DNA of 64,000 nucleotides from assembly GCF_017877135.1 (NCBI RefSeq), contig NZ_JAGIPH010000006.1, positions 270,987 to 334,986 of the forward strand, in the 5' to 3' direction. The notes below the pieces were generated by a model, which was given only the letters and a program-made list of their open reading frames with translations, made no database searches and had not been told where the DNA came from. The stretch comes from Neorhizobium galegae. Lineage in GTDB: Bacteria > Pseudomonadota > Alphaproteobacteria > Rhizobiales > Rhizobiaceae. The stretch's first letter is position 1, and every line of letters starts with the position of its first letter. Position numbers and translations under genes: made by a program. This document shows, piece by piece, positions 31,379 through 39,621 of the stretch.

Positions 31379-32350
31379 TCAGGCACGTCCCTTTCTCAGG
31401 CGCGGATCGAGCAGCGCATAGGTGAGATCGACCACGAGGTTGATGACGATGAACAACAGGGCGACCAGCATCAGGTAGGCAACCATCACCGGTCGATCGA
31501 GAGAGGTGATGCTGTCGATGATCAGCTTGCCGAGCCCCGGCCAGGAAAAGATCGTCTCGGTGACGACGGCAAAGGCAAGCGTCGAGCCCAGTTCCAGTCC
31601 GAAGACGGTGACGAGCGGGATGGAGATCAGCCGCAGCACATGGCGGCTGAGAACGGTGAATTCCGACAGACCGGCGGCGCGGGCGAATTTCACCGTATCG
31701 CTCAGCATCAGTTCGCGCGTTCCTGCCCGCGCGAGCCGGATCATCAGCGAGAACTTGAACAGAGCAAGGTTGAGCGCCGGAAGAACCAGATGCTGCAAAC
31801 CATCGATGGTGAGGAACGAGAACTCGATGCCGAAAAGGCTGACCGTTTCACCCCGTCCGCCGGCCGGCATGATGCCGAACTGGACGGCAAAGACCATGAT
31901 CAGCATCAGGCCGAACCAGAAGGTGGGAACCGAGAAGCCGAGGATGGAGATCGCCATGATGGCGCGCGAGACCGGGCTGTACGGCTTGTAGCCGGCATAC
32001 ATTCCGATGGGAATGCCGACGAGGCTGGCAAAGATGACGGCCGCCAGCGTCAGTTCGAGCGTCGCGGGCAGTCGTGACAGGATCAACTCGCTGACCGGCA
32101 TGTTGTAGACCAGCGATCGACCGAAATCGCCCTCGAAGACCCGCCCGACAAACGCAAAATACTGCCGCCACAACGGCTGATCCAGGCCATACTGGGCAAT
32201 GACGGCAGCCCGGATGTCCTGTGTCGCGTCAGGCGAAATCAAAACGTCGATGGGATTGCCCACCGCATAGACACCTGTGAAGACCAGCGCCGACATGGCA
32301 AAGACAACGATGGCGGCCTGCCACAGGCGCTGCACGATAAAACCGAACAA
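31379..32350 (-). CDS. ABC transporter permease, DppB-type
   Basis: A 323-residue permease with the usual DppB layout: helix 1 (about 8-30), a periplasmic segment with YGLDQPLWRQYFAFVGRVFEGDFG, five further helices and an EAA-like loop (DTVKFARAAGLSEFTVL). The start appears to be TTG at 32350, since no ATG or GTG lies in frame nearby and the protein begins as expected (FGFIVQRLWQ). A weak start may limit permease synthesis. It lies 71 bases after the creatininase-family gene. Confidence 0.87.
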   Translation of the reverse strand: MFGFIVQRLWQAAIVVFAMSALVFTGVYAVGNPIDVLISPDATQDIRAAVIAQYGLDQPLWRQYFAFVGRVFEGDFGRSLVYNMPVSELILSRLPATLELTLAAVIFASLVGIPIGMYAGYKPYSPVSRAIMAISILGFSVPTFWFGLMLIMVFAVQFGIMPAGGRGETVSLFGIEFSFLTIDGLQHLVLPALNLALFKFSLMIRLARAGTRELMLSDTVKFARAAGLSEFTVLSRHVLRLISIPLVTVFGLELGSTLAFAVVTETIFSWPGLGKLIIDSITSLDRPVMVAYLMLVALLFIVINLVVDLTYALLDPRLRKGRA

Positions 32351-32421
32351 TGGATCCCCGTCCTCATGACTCGTCCCGTCTTGCGCGGGCTTGGTTTGGC
32401 CTTGGATGCGTGTGGATGAAG

Positions 32422-33123
32422 CTAGTGCCAGTCGCCTTCGAGAAGATCCCGGGTCTCTGCGACCGCAACCTCCCAGATCGCCAGCATGTCTTCGTCGGGA
32501 CGCTGGTAGAGGCCGTGATAGTTGCCATCTCCCAGCATGTCGCGTTTGCGTGCCGCGTCAACGCGGGCAAGGCGGGCATAGTCCACCTGCGGTCTTGCAC
32601 TGGCAGGCTGGCGCGGGTCGTTCGTGCGCGTCCAGGGGAAGTTTTCCATCCACGAGGCGTGTGAGGCTGCCGGATCGATGGCCTGAACTTTTGCGAGCGT
32701 CCGCGGCGCCCGCCACCAGTCATGGAATTTCACCGAACTGTCCGGATGCGCGTTCAGCCATTCGGAAATCACCACCGTGGCCGGTGTATTTCCGCCATGG
32801 CCGTTGACGATCAGGATCCGGCGAAAACCCGACCGGTGGATACTGTCCATCAGGTCGCGAATGATGCCGATATAGCTCGCGAGCGACAGCGTCAGCGTAC
32901 CCGGGAATGTCGCAAAGGAGGATGCGAGCCCATAGGGCAGAACCGGAAACACCGGGATGCCAAGAGGTTCGGCGGCATCCACGGACACTTTTTCAGCCAG
33001 GATCATGTCGGTTGCAAGGCTGAGATAGGCATGCTGCTCGACGCTGCCGATCGGAAGAATGCAGCGGTCGTCCTTGGCGGCGCGCTCTTCGACCTGCATC
33101 CAGTTCATATCGGCAATCTTCAT
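32422..33123 (-). CDS. Creatininase-family amidohydrolase
   Basis: A 233-residue member of PF02633. Metal-binding motifs are PIGSVEQHAYLSLATDMILAE near 25-45 (Glu, His and Asp) and ILIVNGHGGN near 105-114. The family opens cyclic amides such as creatinine, or acts on formamides such as FAPy compounds in riboflavin and F420 synthesis (ArfB) and in toxin-like paralogues. AGGAG is six bases before the ATG at 33123. It is the first gene of the minus-strand half of a divergent ABC system, so it probably acts on the imported compound. Confidence 0.85.
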   Translation of the reverse strand: MKIADMNWMQVEERAAKDDRCILPIGSVEQHAYLSLATDMILAEKVSVDAAEPLGIPVFPVLPYGLASSFATFPGTLTLSLASYIGIIRDLMDSIHRSGFRRILIVNGHGGNTPATVVISEWLNAHPDSSVKFHDWWRAPRTLAKVQAIDPAASHASWMENFPWTRTNDPRQPASARPQVDYARLARVDAARKRDMLGDGNYHGLYQRPDEDMLAIWEVAVAETRDLLEGDWH

Positions 33124-33219
33124 GCGCAACTCCTGTCCCCATTGGCGCAGCGACCGTCATTTATTTCGCATGCGCACAAAAAATAAGCTCCGGCGAGCTC
33201 TGCACTCATCAGAGATAAC

Positions 33220-33233
33220 GTTCCATAAGGAAC
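33220..33233. promoter_or_regulatory. Operator-like inverted repeat 1 (MarR region)
   Basis: GTTCC ATAA GGAAC is a perfect 5-bp inverted repeat with a 4-base spacer. A near copy lies 52 bases downstream, about five helical turns away. It lies between the divergent creatininase and MarR genes. Confidence 0.6.
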
Positions 33234-33271
33234 TAAAAAAAGAGATTGACAGGCAAATAACTGACCGTCAA

Positions 33272-33285
33272 GTTCCATACGGTAC
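33272..33285. promoter_or_regulatory. Operator-like inverted repeat 2 (MarR region)
   Basis: GTTCC ATAC GGTAC matches repeat 1 at 12 of 14 positions and is 26 bases before the MarR ATG. Two similar sites on the same DNA face suggest binding by a dimeric regulator, most simply the MarR protein itself. Confidence 0.6.
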
Positions 33286-33311
33286 AAAATATAAATGGGG
33301 CAGGCGGAGAC

Positions 33312-33878
33312 ATGACGGTGCAGCTGGAGCAGGCGTCGCTCGAAACGCTTCTTCGCCAGGGTGGAAAAACCTTGTCGACGGGAGAGCCGGTCGATGCGCT
33401 GGTGGGGGTGAAACTGTGGGAAAACCCCTGCTGGCTCTCGTTCCGCATCAACTTCCTGGCGCTGCAGTTCAACGTGCCGATCTATCGCTGGACGGAAAAG
33501 GAGTTCGGTCTGCCACGGCCGGAATTCGTCGTGCTTTACTCGCTTGGGCTGGCTGACGGGCTGACAGCCAGTGCCATCTGCGTCTCCTCGGGTTTCCCCA
33601 AGAACACCATCAGCCGGGCCATCCAGAAGCTGATCGACAAGGGCATCATTCGTCGCGAAGTCGATCCGGCGGATCTGCGCAGCTTCGTTCTCTACATCAC
33701 GGAGGAGGGCAGGCGCATCGTGGACGCCGCCATCCAGCCGATGGTCGAGCGCGAAAGAGCCATGGTGTCCGCCCTGACGCCGGCGGAAATGCTGATGCTG
33801 TCCGAGCTTCTGGCAAAGGTCGTCGTGAACTCACCTGTCTCGCCACCCATGATAAACATAGAGGAGAACGAAGAATGA
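33312..33878 (+). CDS. MarR-family transcriptional regulator
   Basis: A 188-residue regulator, longer than typical MarR (about 145) because of an N-terminal extension of about 45 residues. The winged helix lies at about 75-135: FGLPRPEFVVLYSLGLADGLTA, recognition helix FPKNTISRAIQKLIDKGII and wing REVDPADLRSFVLYIT. Its stop overlaps the start of the binding-protein gene (ATGA). It probably controls both divergent halves of the system through the two inverted repeats upstream. Confidence 0.88.
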   Translation: MTVQLEQASLETLLRQGGKTLSTGEPVDALVGVKLWENPCWLSFRINFLALQFNVPIYRWTEKEFGLPRPEFVVLYSLGLADGLTASAICVSSGFPKNTISRAIQKLIDKGIIRREVDPADLRSFVLYITEEGRRIVDAAIQPMVERERAMVSALTPAEMLMLSELLAKVVVNSPVSPPMINIEENEE

Positions 33879-35467
33879 GCATTTCCAAGGTGTTGCGCAC
33901 CGTCGCGCTGGTGTCTGCCCTGCTGGGCGGCGTATCGTCGGCAGCGCTTGCCGCAGACCTGACGATCGGCGTGAGAGCCGGTCCGCTGTCGGTCGACCCG
34001 CATTTCACGGCGGCCGGCACCCATGCCGAAGCCATGAAGCATATCTTTGATTCGCTTGTGAAATCCGGCAACAATCTGGAACTTGAGCCGGGTCTTGCCA
34101 CCAGCTGGACGGCCGTCGATGCCACGACCTGGGAATTCAAGCTGCGCCAGGGCGTCAAATTCCACGATGGCTCCGATTTCACCGCCGAAGACGTGAAGTT
34201 CTCCATCGAACGCATTCCGGCCGTGACGGGTCCCAACCCGACGACCATCTATGTCCGTCGCGTGCGTGGAATCGAGATCGTCGATCCCTATACGATCCGC
34301 ATCAAGACCGATGGTCCCGCACCGAACCTGCCCAACGACTTCATCCGTCTGTTCGTCGTGTCGCACACCGCGGCCAAGGACTATTCCGCAAGCGCCGACA
34401 AGGCTGCCGAAGGCTTCAATTCCGGCAAGGCTGCCATCGGCACCGGCCCCTACAAGTTCGTATCCTGGACGCCGAAGGAACAGCTCGTTCTTGAGAAGTT
34501 CGACGGCTACTGGGGCGAAAAGGAGCCCTGGGACAAGGTGATCCGCAAGGAAATCCCCAATGATGCGGCGCGCGTTGCCCAGCTGAAGGCCGGTCAGGTC
34601 GATATGATCGCACGTATCCCGTCGTCAGACGTGCCGACGCTCGAAAAGGACAGCAAGCTTTCCATCGTTCGCGAGGACAGCGTCTACCTGTTCAACATGG
34701 CTTTCGACTTCCGCGACAAGCCCCCGCAGGTCAGCGCCAAGGACGGATCGCCGCTGCCCAAGAACCCCTTCCAGGACGCCAAGGTCCGCGAAGCCTTCGA
34801 TCTCGCCATCGATCGGGAAGCCCTGACCGAGATTGCCATGGAAGGCATGGGTGCGGTTCAGTCGCAGCTTGTCACCCCGAACATCTTTGGCTGGAACCCG
34901 GCCGTGAAGCCGACGAAGGCCGATCCTGCCAAGGCCAAGGCATTGCTGGCCGAGGCCGGCTATCCCAACGGTTTCAAGGTGACCTTCTCCTTCACCAATG
35001 ATCGCCTGCCGGGCGACAAGGATGTCGGCACGACGATTGCCCAGATGCTGACGGCGGTCGGGATCCAGGTGGAAGCCAACGCCCAGCCGGGTGCCGTCTT
35101 CTTCCCCGCCAACACCCGGGGCGACTACTCCCTGACCATGTCCGGCTGGGGCACGCTGACGGGTGAGTCGAACTACACGCTGTCCTCGCTGACGCATTCG
35201 AACGATCCGGCAAAGAAGCTGGGGGCCTTCAACCTGCGCGGCTATGTCAACCCGACGATGGACAAGCTGATCGAGGACGCCGCCGTCGAGATGGACACGG
35301 CAAAGCGCGAAAAGTTCCTGATGGATGCCAATGCGCTTGTCGCGACCGATCGGCCCTATCTGGCCATTGCCTCGACCATTTCCGCCTGGGGCATGAAGAA
35401 GACCATCACCATTGTTCCCCGCTCGGACGAGGATACGCTGGCGATGAACATCCGCCCAGTCAAATAG
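33875..35467 (+). CDS. ABC transporter substrate-binding protein, family 5
   Basis: A 530-residue periplasmic protein of standard DppA size with a Sec signal peptide cleaved near residue 27 (AALAAD). Family landmarks are WEFKLRQGVKFHDGSDFTAEDVKFSIERI near 90-115 and KVREAFDLAIDREAL near 305. It has no lipobox. It belongs with the permeases and ATPase encoded divergently at 28778-32350 and is the only binding protein in that block. The ligand is unknown, but the enzymes nearby suggest an amide or peptide-like compound. Confidence 0.9.
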   Translation: MSISKVLRTVALVSALLGGVSSAALAADLTIGVRAGPLSVDPHFTAAGTHAEAMKHIFDSLVKSGNNLELEPGLATSWTAVDATTWEFKLRQGVKFHDGSDFTAEDVKFSIERIPAVTGPNPTTIYVRRVRGIEIVDPYTIRIKTDGPAPNLPNDFIRLFVVSHTAAKDYSASADKAAEGFNSGKAAIGTGPYKFVSWTPKEQLVLEKFDGYWGEKEPWDKVIRKEIPNDAARVAQLKAGQVDMIARIPSSDVPTLEKDSKLSIVREDSVYLFNMAFDFRDKPPQVSAKDGSPLPKNPFQDAKVREAFDLAIDREALTEIAMEGMGAVQSQLVTPNIFGWNPAVKPTKADPAKAKALLAEAGYPNGFKVTFSFTNDRLPGDKDVGTTIAQMLTAVGIQVEANAQPGAVFFPANTRGDYSLTMSGWGTLTGESNYTLSSLTHSNDPAKKLGAFNLRGYVNPTMDKLIEDAAVEMDTAKREKFLMDANALVATDRPYLAIASTISAWGMKKTITIVPRSDEDTLAMNIRPVK

Positions 35468-35490
35468 GCATAACTTTCATTGCAACGACC

Positions 35491-35515
35491 GGCCGGGCGC
35501 CTTGCCCGGCCTTTT
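35491..35515 (+). terminator. Rho-independent terminator after the binding-protein gene
   Basis: GGCCGGGC / GCCCGGCC is a perfect 8-bp GC stem with a 5-base loop followed by TTTT. It lies 24 bases after the binding-protein stop and 37 bases before the isoaspartyl peptidase ATG, so the latter is either read through or has its own promoter. Confidence 0.82.
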
Positions 35516-35551
35516 CTGTATTTTGAACACACATCAATCGGGAAGACACAG

Positions 35552-36505
35552 ATGGGAACTCTTGCTCTGGCCATTCATGGCGGCTGCGGCGTGATGGCAA
35601 AGCTCGACCTCAGCGAGGAGGAATGGGCCGCCGCGCGGGTCGATCTCGGCCGCGCCCTGAAGGCCGGGTGGGATGTTCTGACCTCAGGCGGTTCGGCGCT
35701 CGACGCGGTCGAGGCAGCCGTGGTCGTCATGGAGGACAGCCCGCACTTCAATGCCGGCTACGGCGCTGCACTCAATACCGAAGGTCGGCATGAACTCGAT
35801 GCGTCGATCATGGATGGCAGGACGCTGGAAGCTGGCGCAGTCACGCTCGTGCGGCGCATCCGCAATCCGGTAAAGGCTGCCCGCAAGATCATGGAGCATG
35901 GCGATGCGCTTCTTCTGGGTGGGCCGGCAGCGGATGCCTTTGCCGAACAGGCGGGGCTTGCGATGGTGGAACCGGACTACTTCACCACCGAACGGCGCAC
36001 AAAAGCGCTTGCGGCGATGAAGGCGCATGCGGCGGCGGGCACGGCGGCAAAGGCAAGCGAAGCGGAGAAGCATGGCACGGTCGGTGCGGTTGCGCTGGAC
36101 GGTGAGGGGCATCTTGCGGCCGCCACCTCGACCGGTGGCTATAACAACAAGCCGGATGGCCGCATCGGCGATACGCCGATCATCGGGGCGGGCACCTATG
36201 CGCGCGACGGCGCCTGCGCCGTTTCCGGAACCGGCAAGGGCGAATATTTCATGCGCTATGCCGTTGGACACGAAGTCGCCAGCCGCATCGCCTATCTGGG
36301 TGAAAGTCTTGAAGCTGCGGCCGCCAAGGTCATCCAGCACGACCTGAAGCAGCATGACGTCGGCGCCGGTCTCGTCGCTGTCGGCGCCGATGGATCGATC
36401 ACCGCCCCCTACAACACGGATGGCATGTTTCGCGGCTGGGTCACGCCGGAGGGCGACTTCTATGTCGCGACCCATGCGCAGGTGTTTCACGTCCAGCCGG
36501 AATAA
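35552..36505 (+). CDS. iaaA: Isoaspartyl peptidase / type 2 L-asparaginase (Ntn hydrolase)
   Basis: A 317-residue threonine hydrolase that would mature by self-cleavage before Thr176 in KHG-TVGAVALD, matching E. coli IaaA (Thr179). The early LAIHGGCGVM, the SALDAVEAAVVVMED helix and the post-cleavage TSTGGYNNKPDGRIGDTPIIGAG region are all canonical. It hydrolyses beta-aspartyl dipeptides and asparagine. It follows an amide-related ABC system, after a terminator, so a shared role is possible but unproven. Confidence 0.93.
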   Translation: MGTLALAIHGGCGVMAKLDLSEEEWAAARVDLGRALKAGWDVLTSGGSALDAVEAAVVVMEDSPHFNAGYGAALNTEGRHELDASIMDGRTLEAGAVTLVRRIRNPVKAARKIMEHGDALLLGGPAADAFAEQAGLAMVEPDYFTTERRTKALAAMKAHAAAGTAAKASEAEKHGTVGAVALDGEGHLAAATSTGGYNNKPDGRIGDTPIIGAGTYARDGACAVSGTGKGEYFMRYAVGHEVASRIAYLGESLEAAAAKVIQHDLKQHDVGAGLVAVGADGSITAPYNTDGMFRGWVTPEGDFYVATHAQVFHVQPE

Positions 36506-36530
36506 GGGCCGGCGAGACGAGGAAGCGACC

Positions 36531-36554
36531 GGGGACGCCTCTCAAGGCGTCCCC
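36531..36554. terminator. Hairpin between convergent genes
   Basis: A perfect 9-bp stem GGGGACGCC / GGCGTCCCC with a 6-base loop sits 25 bases after the iaaA stop and 8 bases before the end of the convergent SDR gene. It may serve both directions, though no T-run follows. Confidence 0.65.
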
Positions 36555-36561
36555 GCCGCTG

Positions 36562-37308
36562 TCACTTGCCGCCATCGACGCTGATGATCTGGCCGGAGAT
36601 CCAGCTTGCATGCTCGCTGGCGAAGAACATCACCATGGCGGCGATATCCTCGGCGCTGCCAAGTCGCTTCAGCGCGATGTTGTTGACGAGCCGCTGTTGT
36701 CCGTCTTCGCCCATGGCCTCCCATTGGCGCTCCGTTGCCGGATTGGACCGCACGAAGCCCGGCGCGACATTGTTGACGGTGATGTTGAAGGGGCCGAGCT
36801 CATGGGCGAGCTGACGGGTCAGCCCGATCTGGCCGGCCTTGGCGCTGGCATAGGACTGGATGCCGGTGAGTGAAATGCCGAGCCCGGCGCCGCTGGAGAT
36901 GTTGATGATGCGGCCGGACCGTTTCGTCTTCATGGCAGGCGCAACCGCCTGCGCCATGAAGAAGGCGCCCGACAGGTTGACGTCGAGAATGGCCTGCCAG
37001 TCGCTCTCGCTGATCTCCTCGATCGGGCGCCCGACCTGGCCGCGCACGCCGCCGGCATTGTTGACGAGAATATCGACGGCGCCGAAGGAGGGGACCAGGG
37101 CGTGAACGTCGGCCCGATTGCCGACATCGAGACTATGGGCAGTGGTATGCGCGCCGCAAAGCGCGACCGTCTCTTCAAGCCCGGCTTCGTTCACGTCGCA
37201 TGCGTGGACGCGGGCGCCGCGGCTTGCAAATCCCTGGGCAATGGCCCGCCCGAAGCCGTGGGCCGCTCCGGTGACGACGACGATCTTCCCCTCGAATGAA
37301 ATGTTCAT
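36562..37308 (-). CDS. Short-chain dehydrogenase/reductase (SDR)
   Basis: A 248-residue classical SDR. The cofactor motif TGAAHGFG is near residue 13, NNAG near 88, the catalytic Ser near 143 (ISSGAGLG), the YASAK motif (Tyr-x-x-x-Lys near 157-161) and VAPGFV near 187. Asp39 in ACDVNEAG suggests NAD preference. It overlaps the PanE-like gene by four bases and is the last gene of a GntR-reductase-SDR operon. The substrate is unknown, probably a hydroxy acid or sugar derivative. Confidence 0.9.
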   Translation of the reverse strand: MNISFEGKIVVVTGAAHGFGRAIAQGFASRGARVHACDVNEAGLEETVALCGAHTTAHSLDVGNRADVHALVPSFGAVDILVNNAGGVRGQVGRPIEEISESDWQAILDVNLSGAFFMAQAVAPAMKTKRSGRIINISSGAGLGISLTGIQSYASAKAGQIGLTRQLAHELGPFNITVNNVAPGFVRSNPATERQWEAMGEDGQQRLVNNIALKRLGSAEDIAAMVMFFASEHASWISGQIISVDGGK

Positions 37309-38324
37309 GCGCCGGCCTTCCCGAGTTCTTCCAGATTGGCAAGATCGAGCGGACGCTGGCCCTCTTCGATCTCATGGATCATGTCGACCAGTCTTGCCAC
37401 CATGGGGGTCGCGACGCGCGAATCCCGGCCGATGGCGACGACGGGCAGGACCTGCGCATCCACCTCCGTCTTGCGCTTGCGCACCGCCAGATCCCGCCAG
37501 ATGCCGGAATGGGATTTCAGTGAGCGGCGGTTATGCGCGACCATGTCGTCAAAGGAGCGATCGGTCTCCTGTTGCTGCGCAAGCGGGCCGAACGCCGAGG
37601 GATTGAAGCCGTCGAAGGCTTCGGGCGTGATGTTGTTGATGGCTGCGACGGTTGCCACCTCCAGCGCGAGCCTTCTGAGGATCGGGCGTGCGACCGGGTT
37701 GTCGAGAACATCCGCGATGCTGTCATTGGTGAGGGCCGTGCCGAACAGCAGCGCCCCGTAGACCATCTTGCCCCAGAGGAAGCCCCAGATGTTGTTGGTG
37801 ATCAGCGCCTTCGGTTCGAACTGCTTCAGCAGGTCGTAGATTTCCTCGGCGCGATCGGAGAACCGCCCATCGAGTTCGCCGATGACGACTGCGCCGTGGC
37901 CGCTATAGTGGACGAGGCCCGGCTCCAGGTAATCGGCGCCGAAATTGACGAAGCAACCGACGACGCGATGTTCACCGACGATGCGCGCGATCACCTGTTC
38001 GTTCAGGCCATTCTGGGCGGAGACCACATAGCCATCCGAGGACAGATGCTGCACCAGCGCCTGCGTCGCAGCTTCCGTGTGATGCGCCTTTACGCAGAGG
38101 TAGATCCGTTCGTATTGCCCTTCCAGTTCGGCTGGCATGCAGGCTTTGGCCGGGAAAGTGCCTTCGAAAATCGGCCCGGCGATGCGCAGACCACCAGCAT
38201 TGATGGCATCCACATGGTCCTTTGCGGTATCGACGAAGATCACCTCCTCACCGGCGCGCAGGAACGCCGCCCCCAGCGTGCCGCCGATGGCGCCCGCTCC
38301 CCAGATCACGATCGGCTGGCTCAT
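37305..38324 (-). CDS. Ketopantoate reductase-family dehydrogenase (PanE/ApbA-like)
   Basis: A 339-residue NAD(P) reductase. The N-terminal GAGAIGGTLG nucleotide motif is near residue 9, the substrate-domain signature NNIWGFLWGKMVYGALLFGTALT is near 185-205 and contains the family's Lys, and CVKAHHTEAA is near 79. True PanE makes pantoate, but this copy sits with an SDR under its own GntR regulator, so a catabolic 2-keto acid reductase is more likely. ATG at 38324 overlaps the GntR stop by one base (TGATG). Confidence 0.83.
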   Translation of the reverse strand: MSQPIVIWGAGAIGGTLGAAFLRAGEEVIFVDTAKDHVDAINAGGLRIAGPIFEGTFPAKACMPAELEGQYERIYLCVKAHHTEAATQALVQHLSSDGYVVSAQNGLNEQVIARIVGEHRVVGCFVNFGADYLEPGLVHYSGHGAVVIGELDGRFSDRAEEIYDLLKQFEPKALITNNIWGFLWGKMVYGALLFGTALTNDSIADVLDNPVARPILRRLALEVATVAAINNITPEAFDGFNPSAFGPLAQQQETDRSFDDMVAHNRRSLKSHSGIWRDLAVRKRKTEVDAQVLPVVAIGRDSRVATPMVARLVDMIHEIEEGQRPLDLANLEELGKAGA

Positions 38325-39343
38325 CAAGTCGCTTCCTTCTCTAATAGATCTGACTGTAAATGGTCGGCCTGGCCCGGCCGTGGCGCCTGGCCTGCCAGAC
38401 GCAAGGCGGGCAGGATGATCCGCTCGATATCTGCGGTGTCGGGTGAGTGACGGTATTCGATGCCCGGCATGTCCGGGGCGATCTCAGCCAAGACGTCTTC
38501 CGCCCCGGTTGCGAACACCAGCACCGTGGCCTTGGAGATCATCGCTGCCAGATCGGGACTGTCGAGGGTATCGGCTATCACGTCGGCGACATGCGGGGCA
38601 AAGCGGGTCACGCCGCTCTTGAGGATCGGCAGGAATTCGGGAAAGCGGGAGACGGCTGCGATGCGAGCGAGCGAATCCAGCGCGGCCAGCGCTTGCCGGG
38701 TGTCCTGCGAGGGCGTGAAGCGGATCGCCACCACGCGGGTGTCGGGCAGGAGCGCTTCGACCTGCTGCTGCTTGTTGACGAAGGTCACCACAAGATCCGC
38801 CGTGCCGGCACGCGCGCGCAGTGCCGGGTCGTTTTCGAGGGCGGACACGGTTGCCGGCTCGACGATCGCATCCGGCCCAAGGTGGTCGGCGATGAAGCGG
38901 GCGTAGCTTTCGGTCGCATCGCGGAACAGGCCGACCATGAGGATGCGCCGCCTGCCGTCACGGGCGCTGCCTTGCGAAACGCGTCCGCCGATGAGAGCCA
39001 TCAGGTCCGCCGAGCGCATGCCGAGCTTGCGGCTCTGCTCGATCAGGGCGTCGATCTTTCCGTAGAGCATCGACAGCTCGCCGACGGGCGGTGCCGGCCG
39101 CTGCTGGCGCTCGCTGACAAAGGTGCCTGCCCCCGGTCGTGTCTCGACGAGGCCGGCGGCTTTGAGGTCGGCATAGACCTGAGCGACCGTCATCGGCGCG
39201 ACGCCCAGCGTTTCCGCCAACTCCCGCACGGAGGGAAGCGTCTCTCCGGGCGCCAACTCGCCGCAACTGATCCCGTACTCGATCAGGCCGTGAAGCTGGC
39301 TGCGCAACGGCACCGGCAATGTACGATCAATGGTGAGCTGCAT
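38324..39343 (-). CDS. GntR-family regulator (YtrA-like N-terminus) with a binding-protein-like C-terminal domain
   Basis: A 339-residue regulator. The winged helix at about 5-75 reads VPLRSQLHGLIEYGISCGEL, then VAPMTVAQVYADLKAAGLVETRPGAGTFV. A helical linker follows, then about 200 residues of alternating strands and helices (RRRILMVGLFRDATESYARFIADHL) resembling a periplasmic-binding or Asp/Glu racemase-like sensor rather than FCD, UTRA or aminotransferase domains. The start at 39343 fits homology. A 26-base palindrome lies 14 bases upstream. It leads an operon with the PanE-like and SDR genes. Confidence 0.8.
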   Translation of the reverse strand: MQLTIDRTLPVPLRSQLHGLIEYGISCGELAPGETLPSVRELAETLGVAPMTVAQVYADLKAAGLVETRPGAGTFVSERQQRPAPPVGELSMLYGKIDALIEQSRKLGMRSADLMALIGGRVSQGSARDGRRRILMVGLFRDATESYARFIADHLGPDAIVEPATVSALENDPALRARAGTADLVVTFVNKQQQVEALLPDTRVVAIRFTPSQDTRQALAALDSLARIAAVSRFPEFLPILKSGVTRFAPHVADVIADTLDSPDLAAMISKATVLVFATGAEDVLAEIAPDMPGIEYRHSPDTADIERIILPALRLAGQAPRPGQADHLQSDLLEKEAT

Positions 39344-39356
39344 GGCTATCGCCGGA

Positions 39357-39382
39357 TATCGTATCAATTGATTGATACGATA
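39357..39382. promoter_or_regulatory. 26-base perfect palindromic operator upstream of the GntR operon
   Basis: TATCGTATCAAT and ATTGATACGATA are perfectly complementary 12-bp arms around TG. The centre GTATCAATTGATTGATAC has the GTATC...GATAC form seen for GntR-family operators. It lies directly before the GntR start codon, so it is almost certainly an autoregulatory site. The remainder of the 278-base gap to 39621 shows no gene. Confidence 0.8.
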
Positions 39383-39621
39383 CTCTCATCGGAAGCGATA
39401 TCGGTCAAGGTTTCTGCGCAGCTGATGGCTGCCAATCAGGGATTTGCCCCATATTGTATCTATAGACTAGAACGGTTGGTGATTGGCGACGTTCAGCATT
39501 CGCAATTCAGGCTGAAATCACACCTGCTCCAGCAAGGCCCGCTCTGTCTCCTCAACGACAAGGCGGCGATCGGACCTCCGGGGAGAGGCCCGATCACTGT
39601 CAGCGGATAAAAGGCCGCGAC

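Noticed and set aside
33246..33251. TTGACA as the -35 of a MarR promoter
   Set aside because: No acceptable -10 lies 15-19 bases downstream, so I list only the inverted repeats.
39568..39595. Hairpin GATCGG/CCGATC as terminator of the HyuA operon
   Set aside because: The stem is interrupted and no T-run follows in the minus-strand direction; too weak to list.
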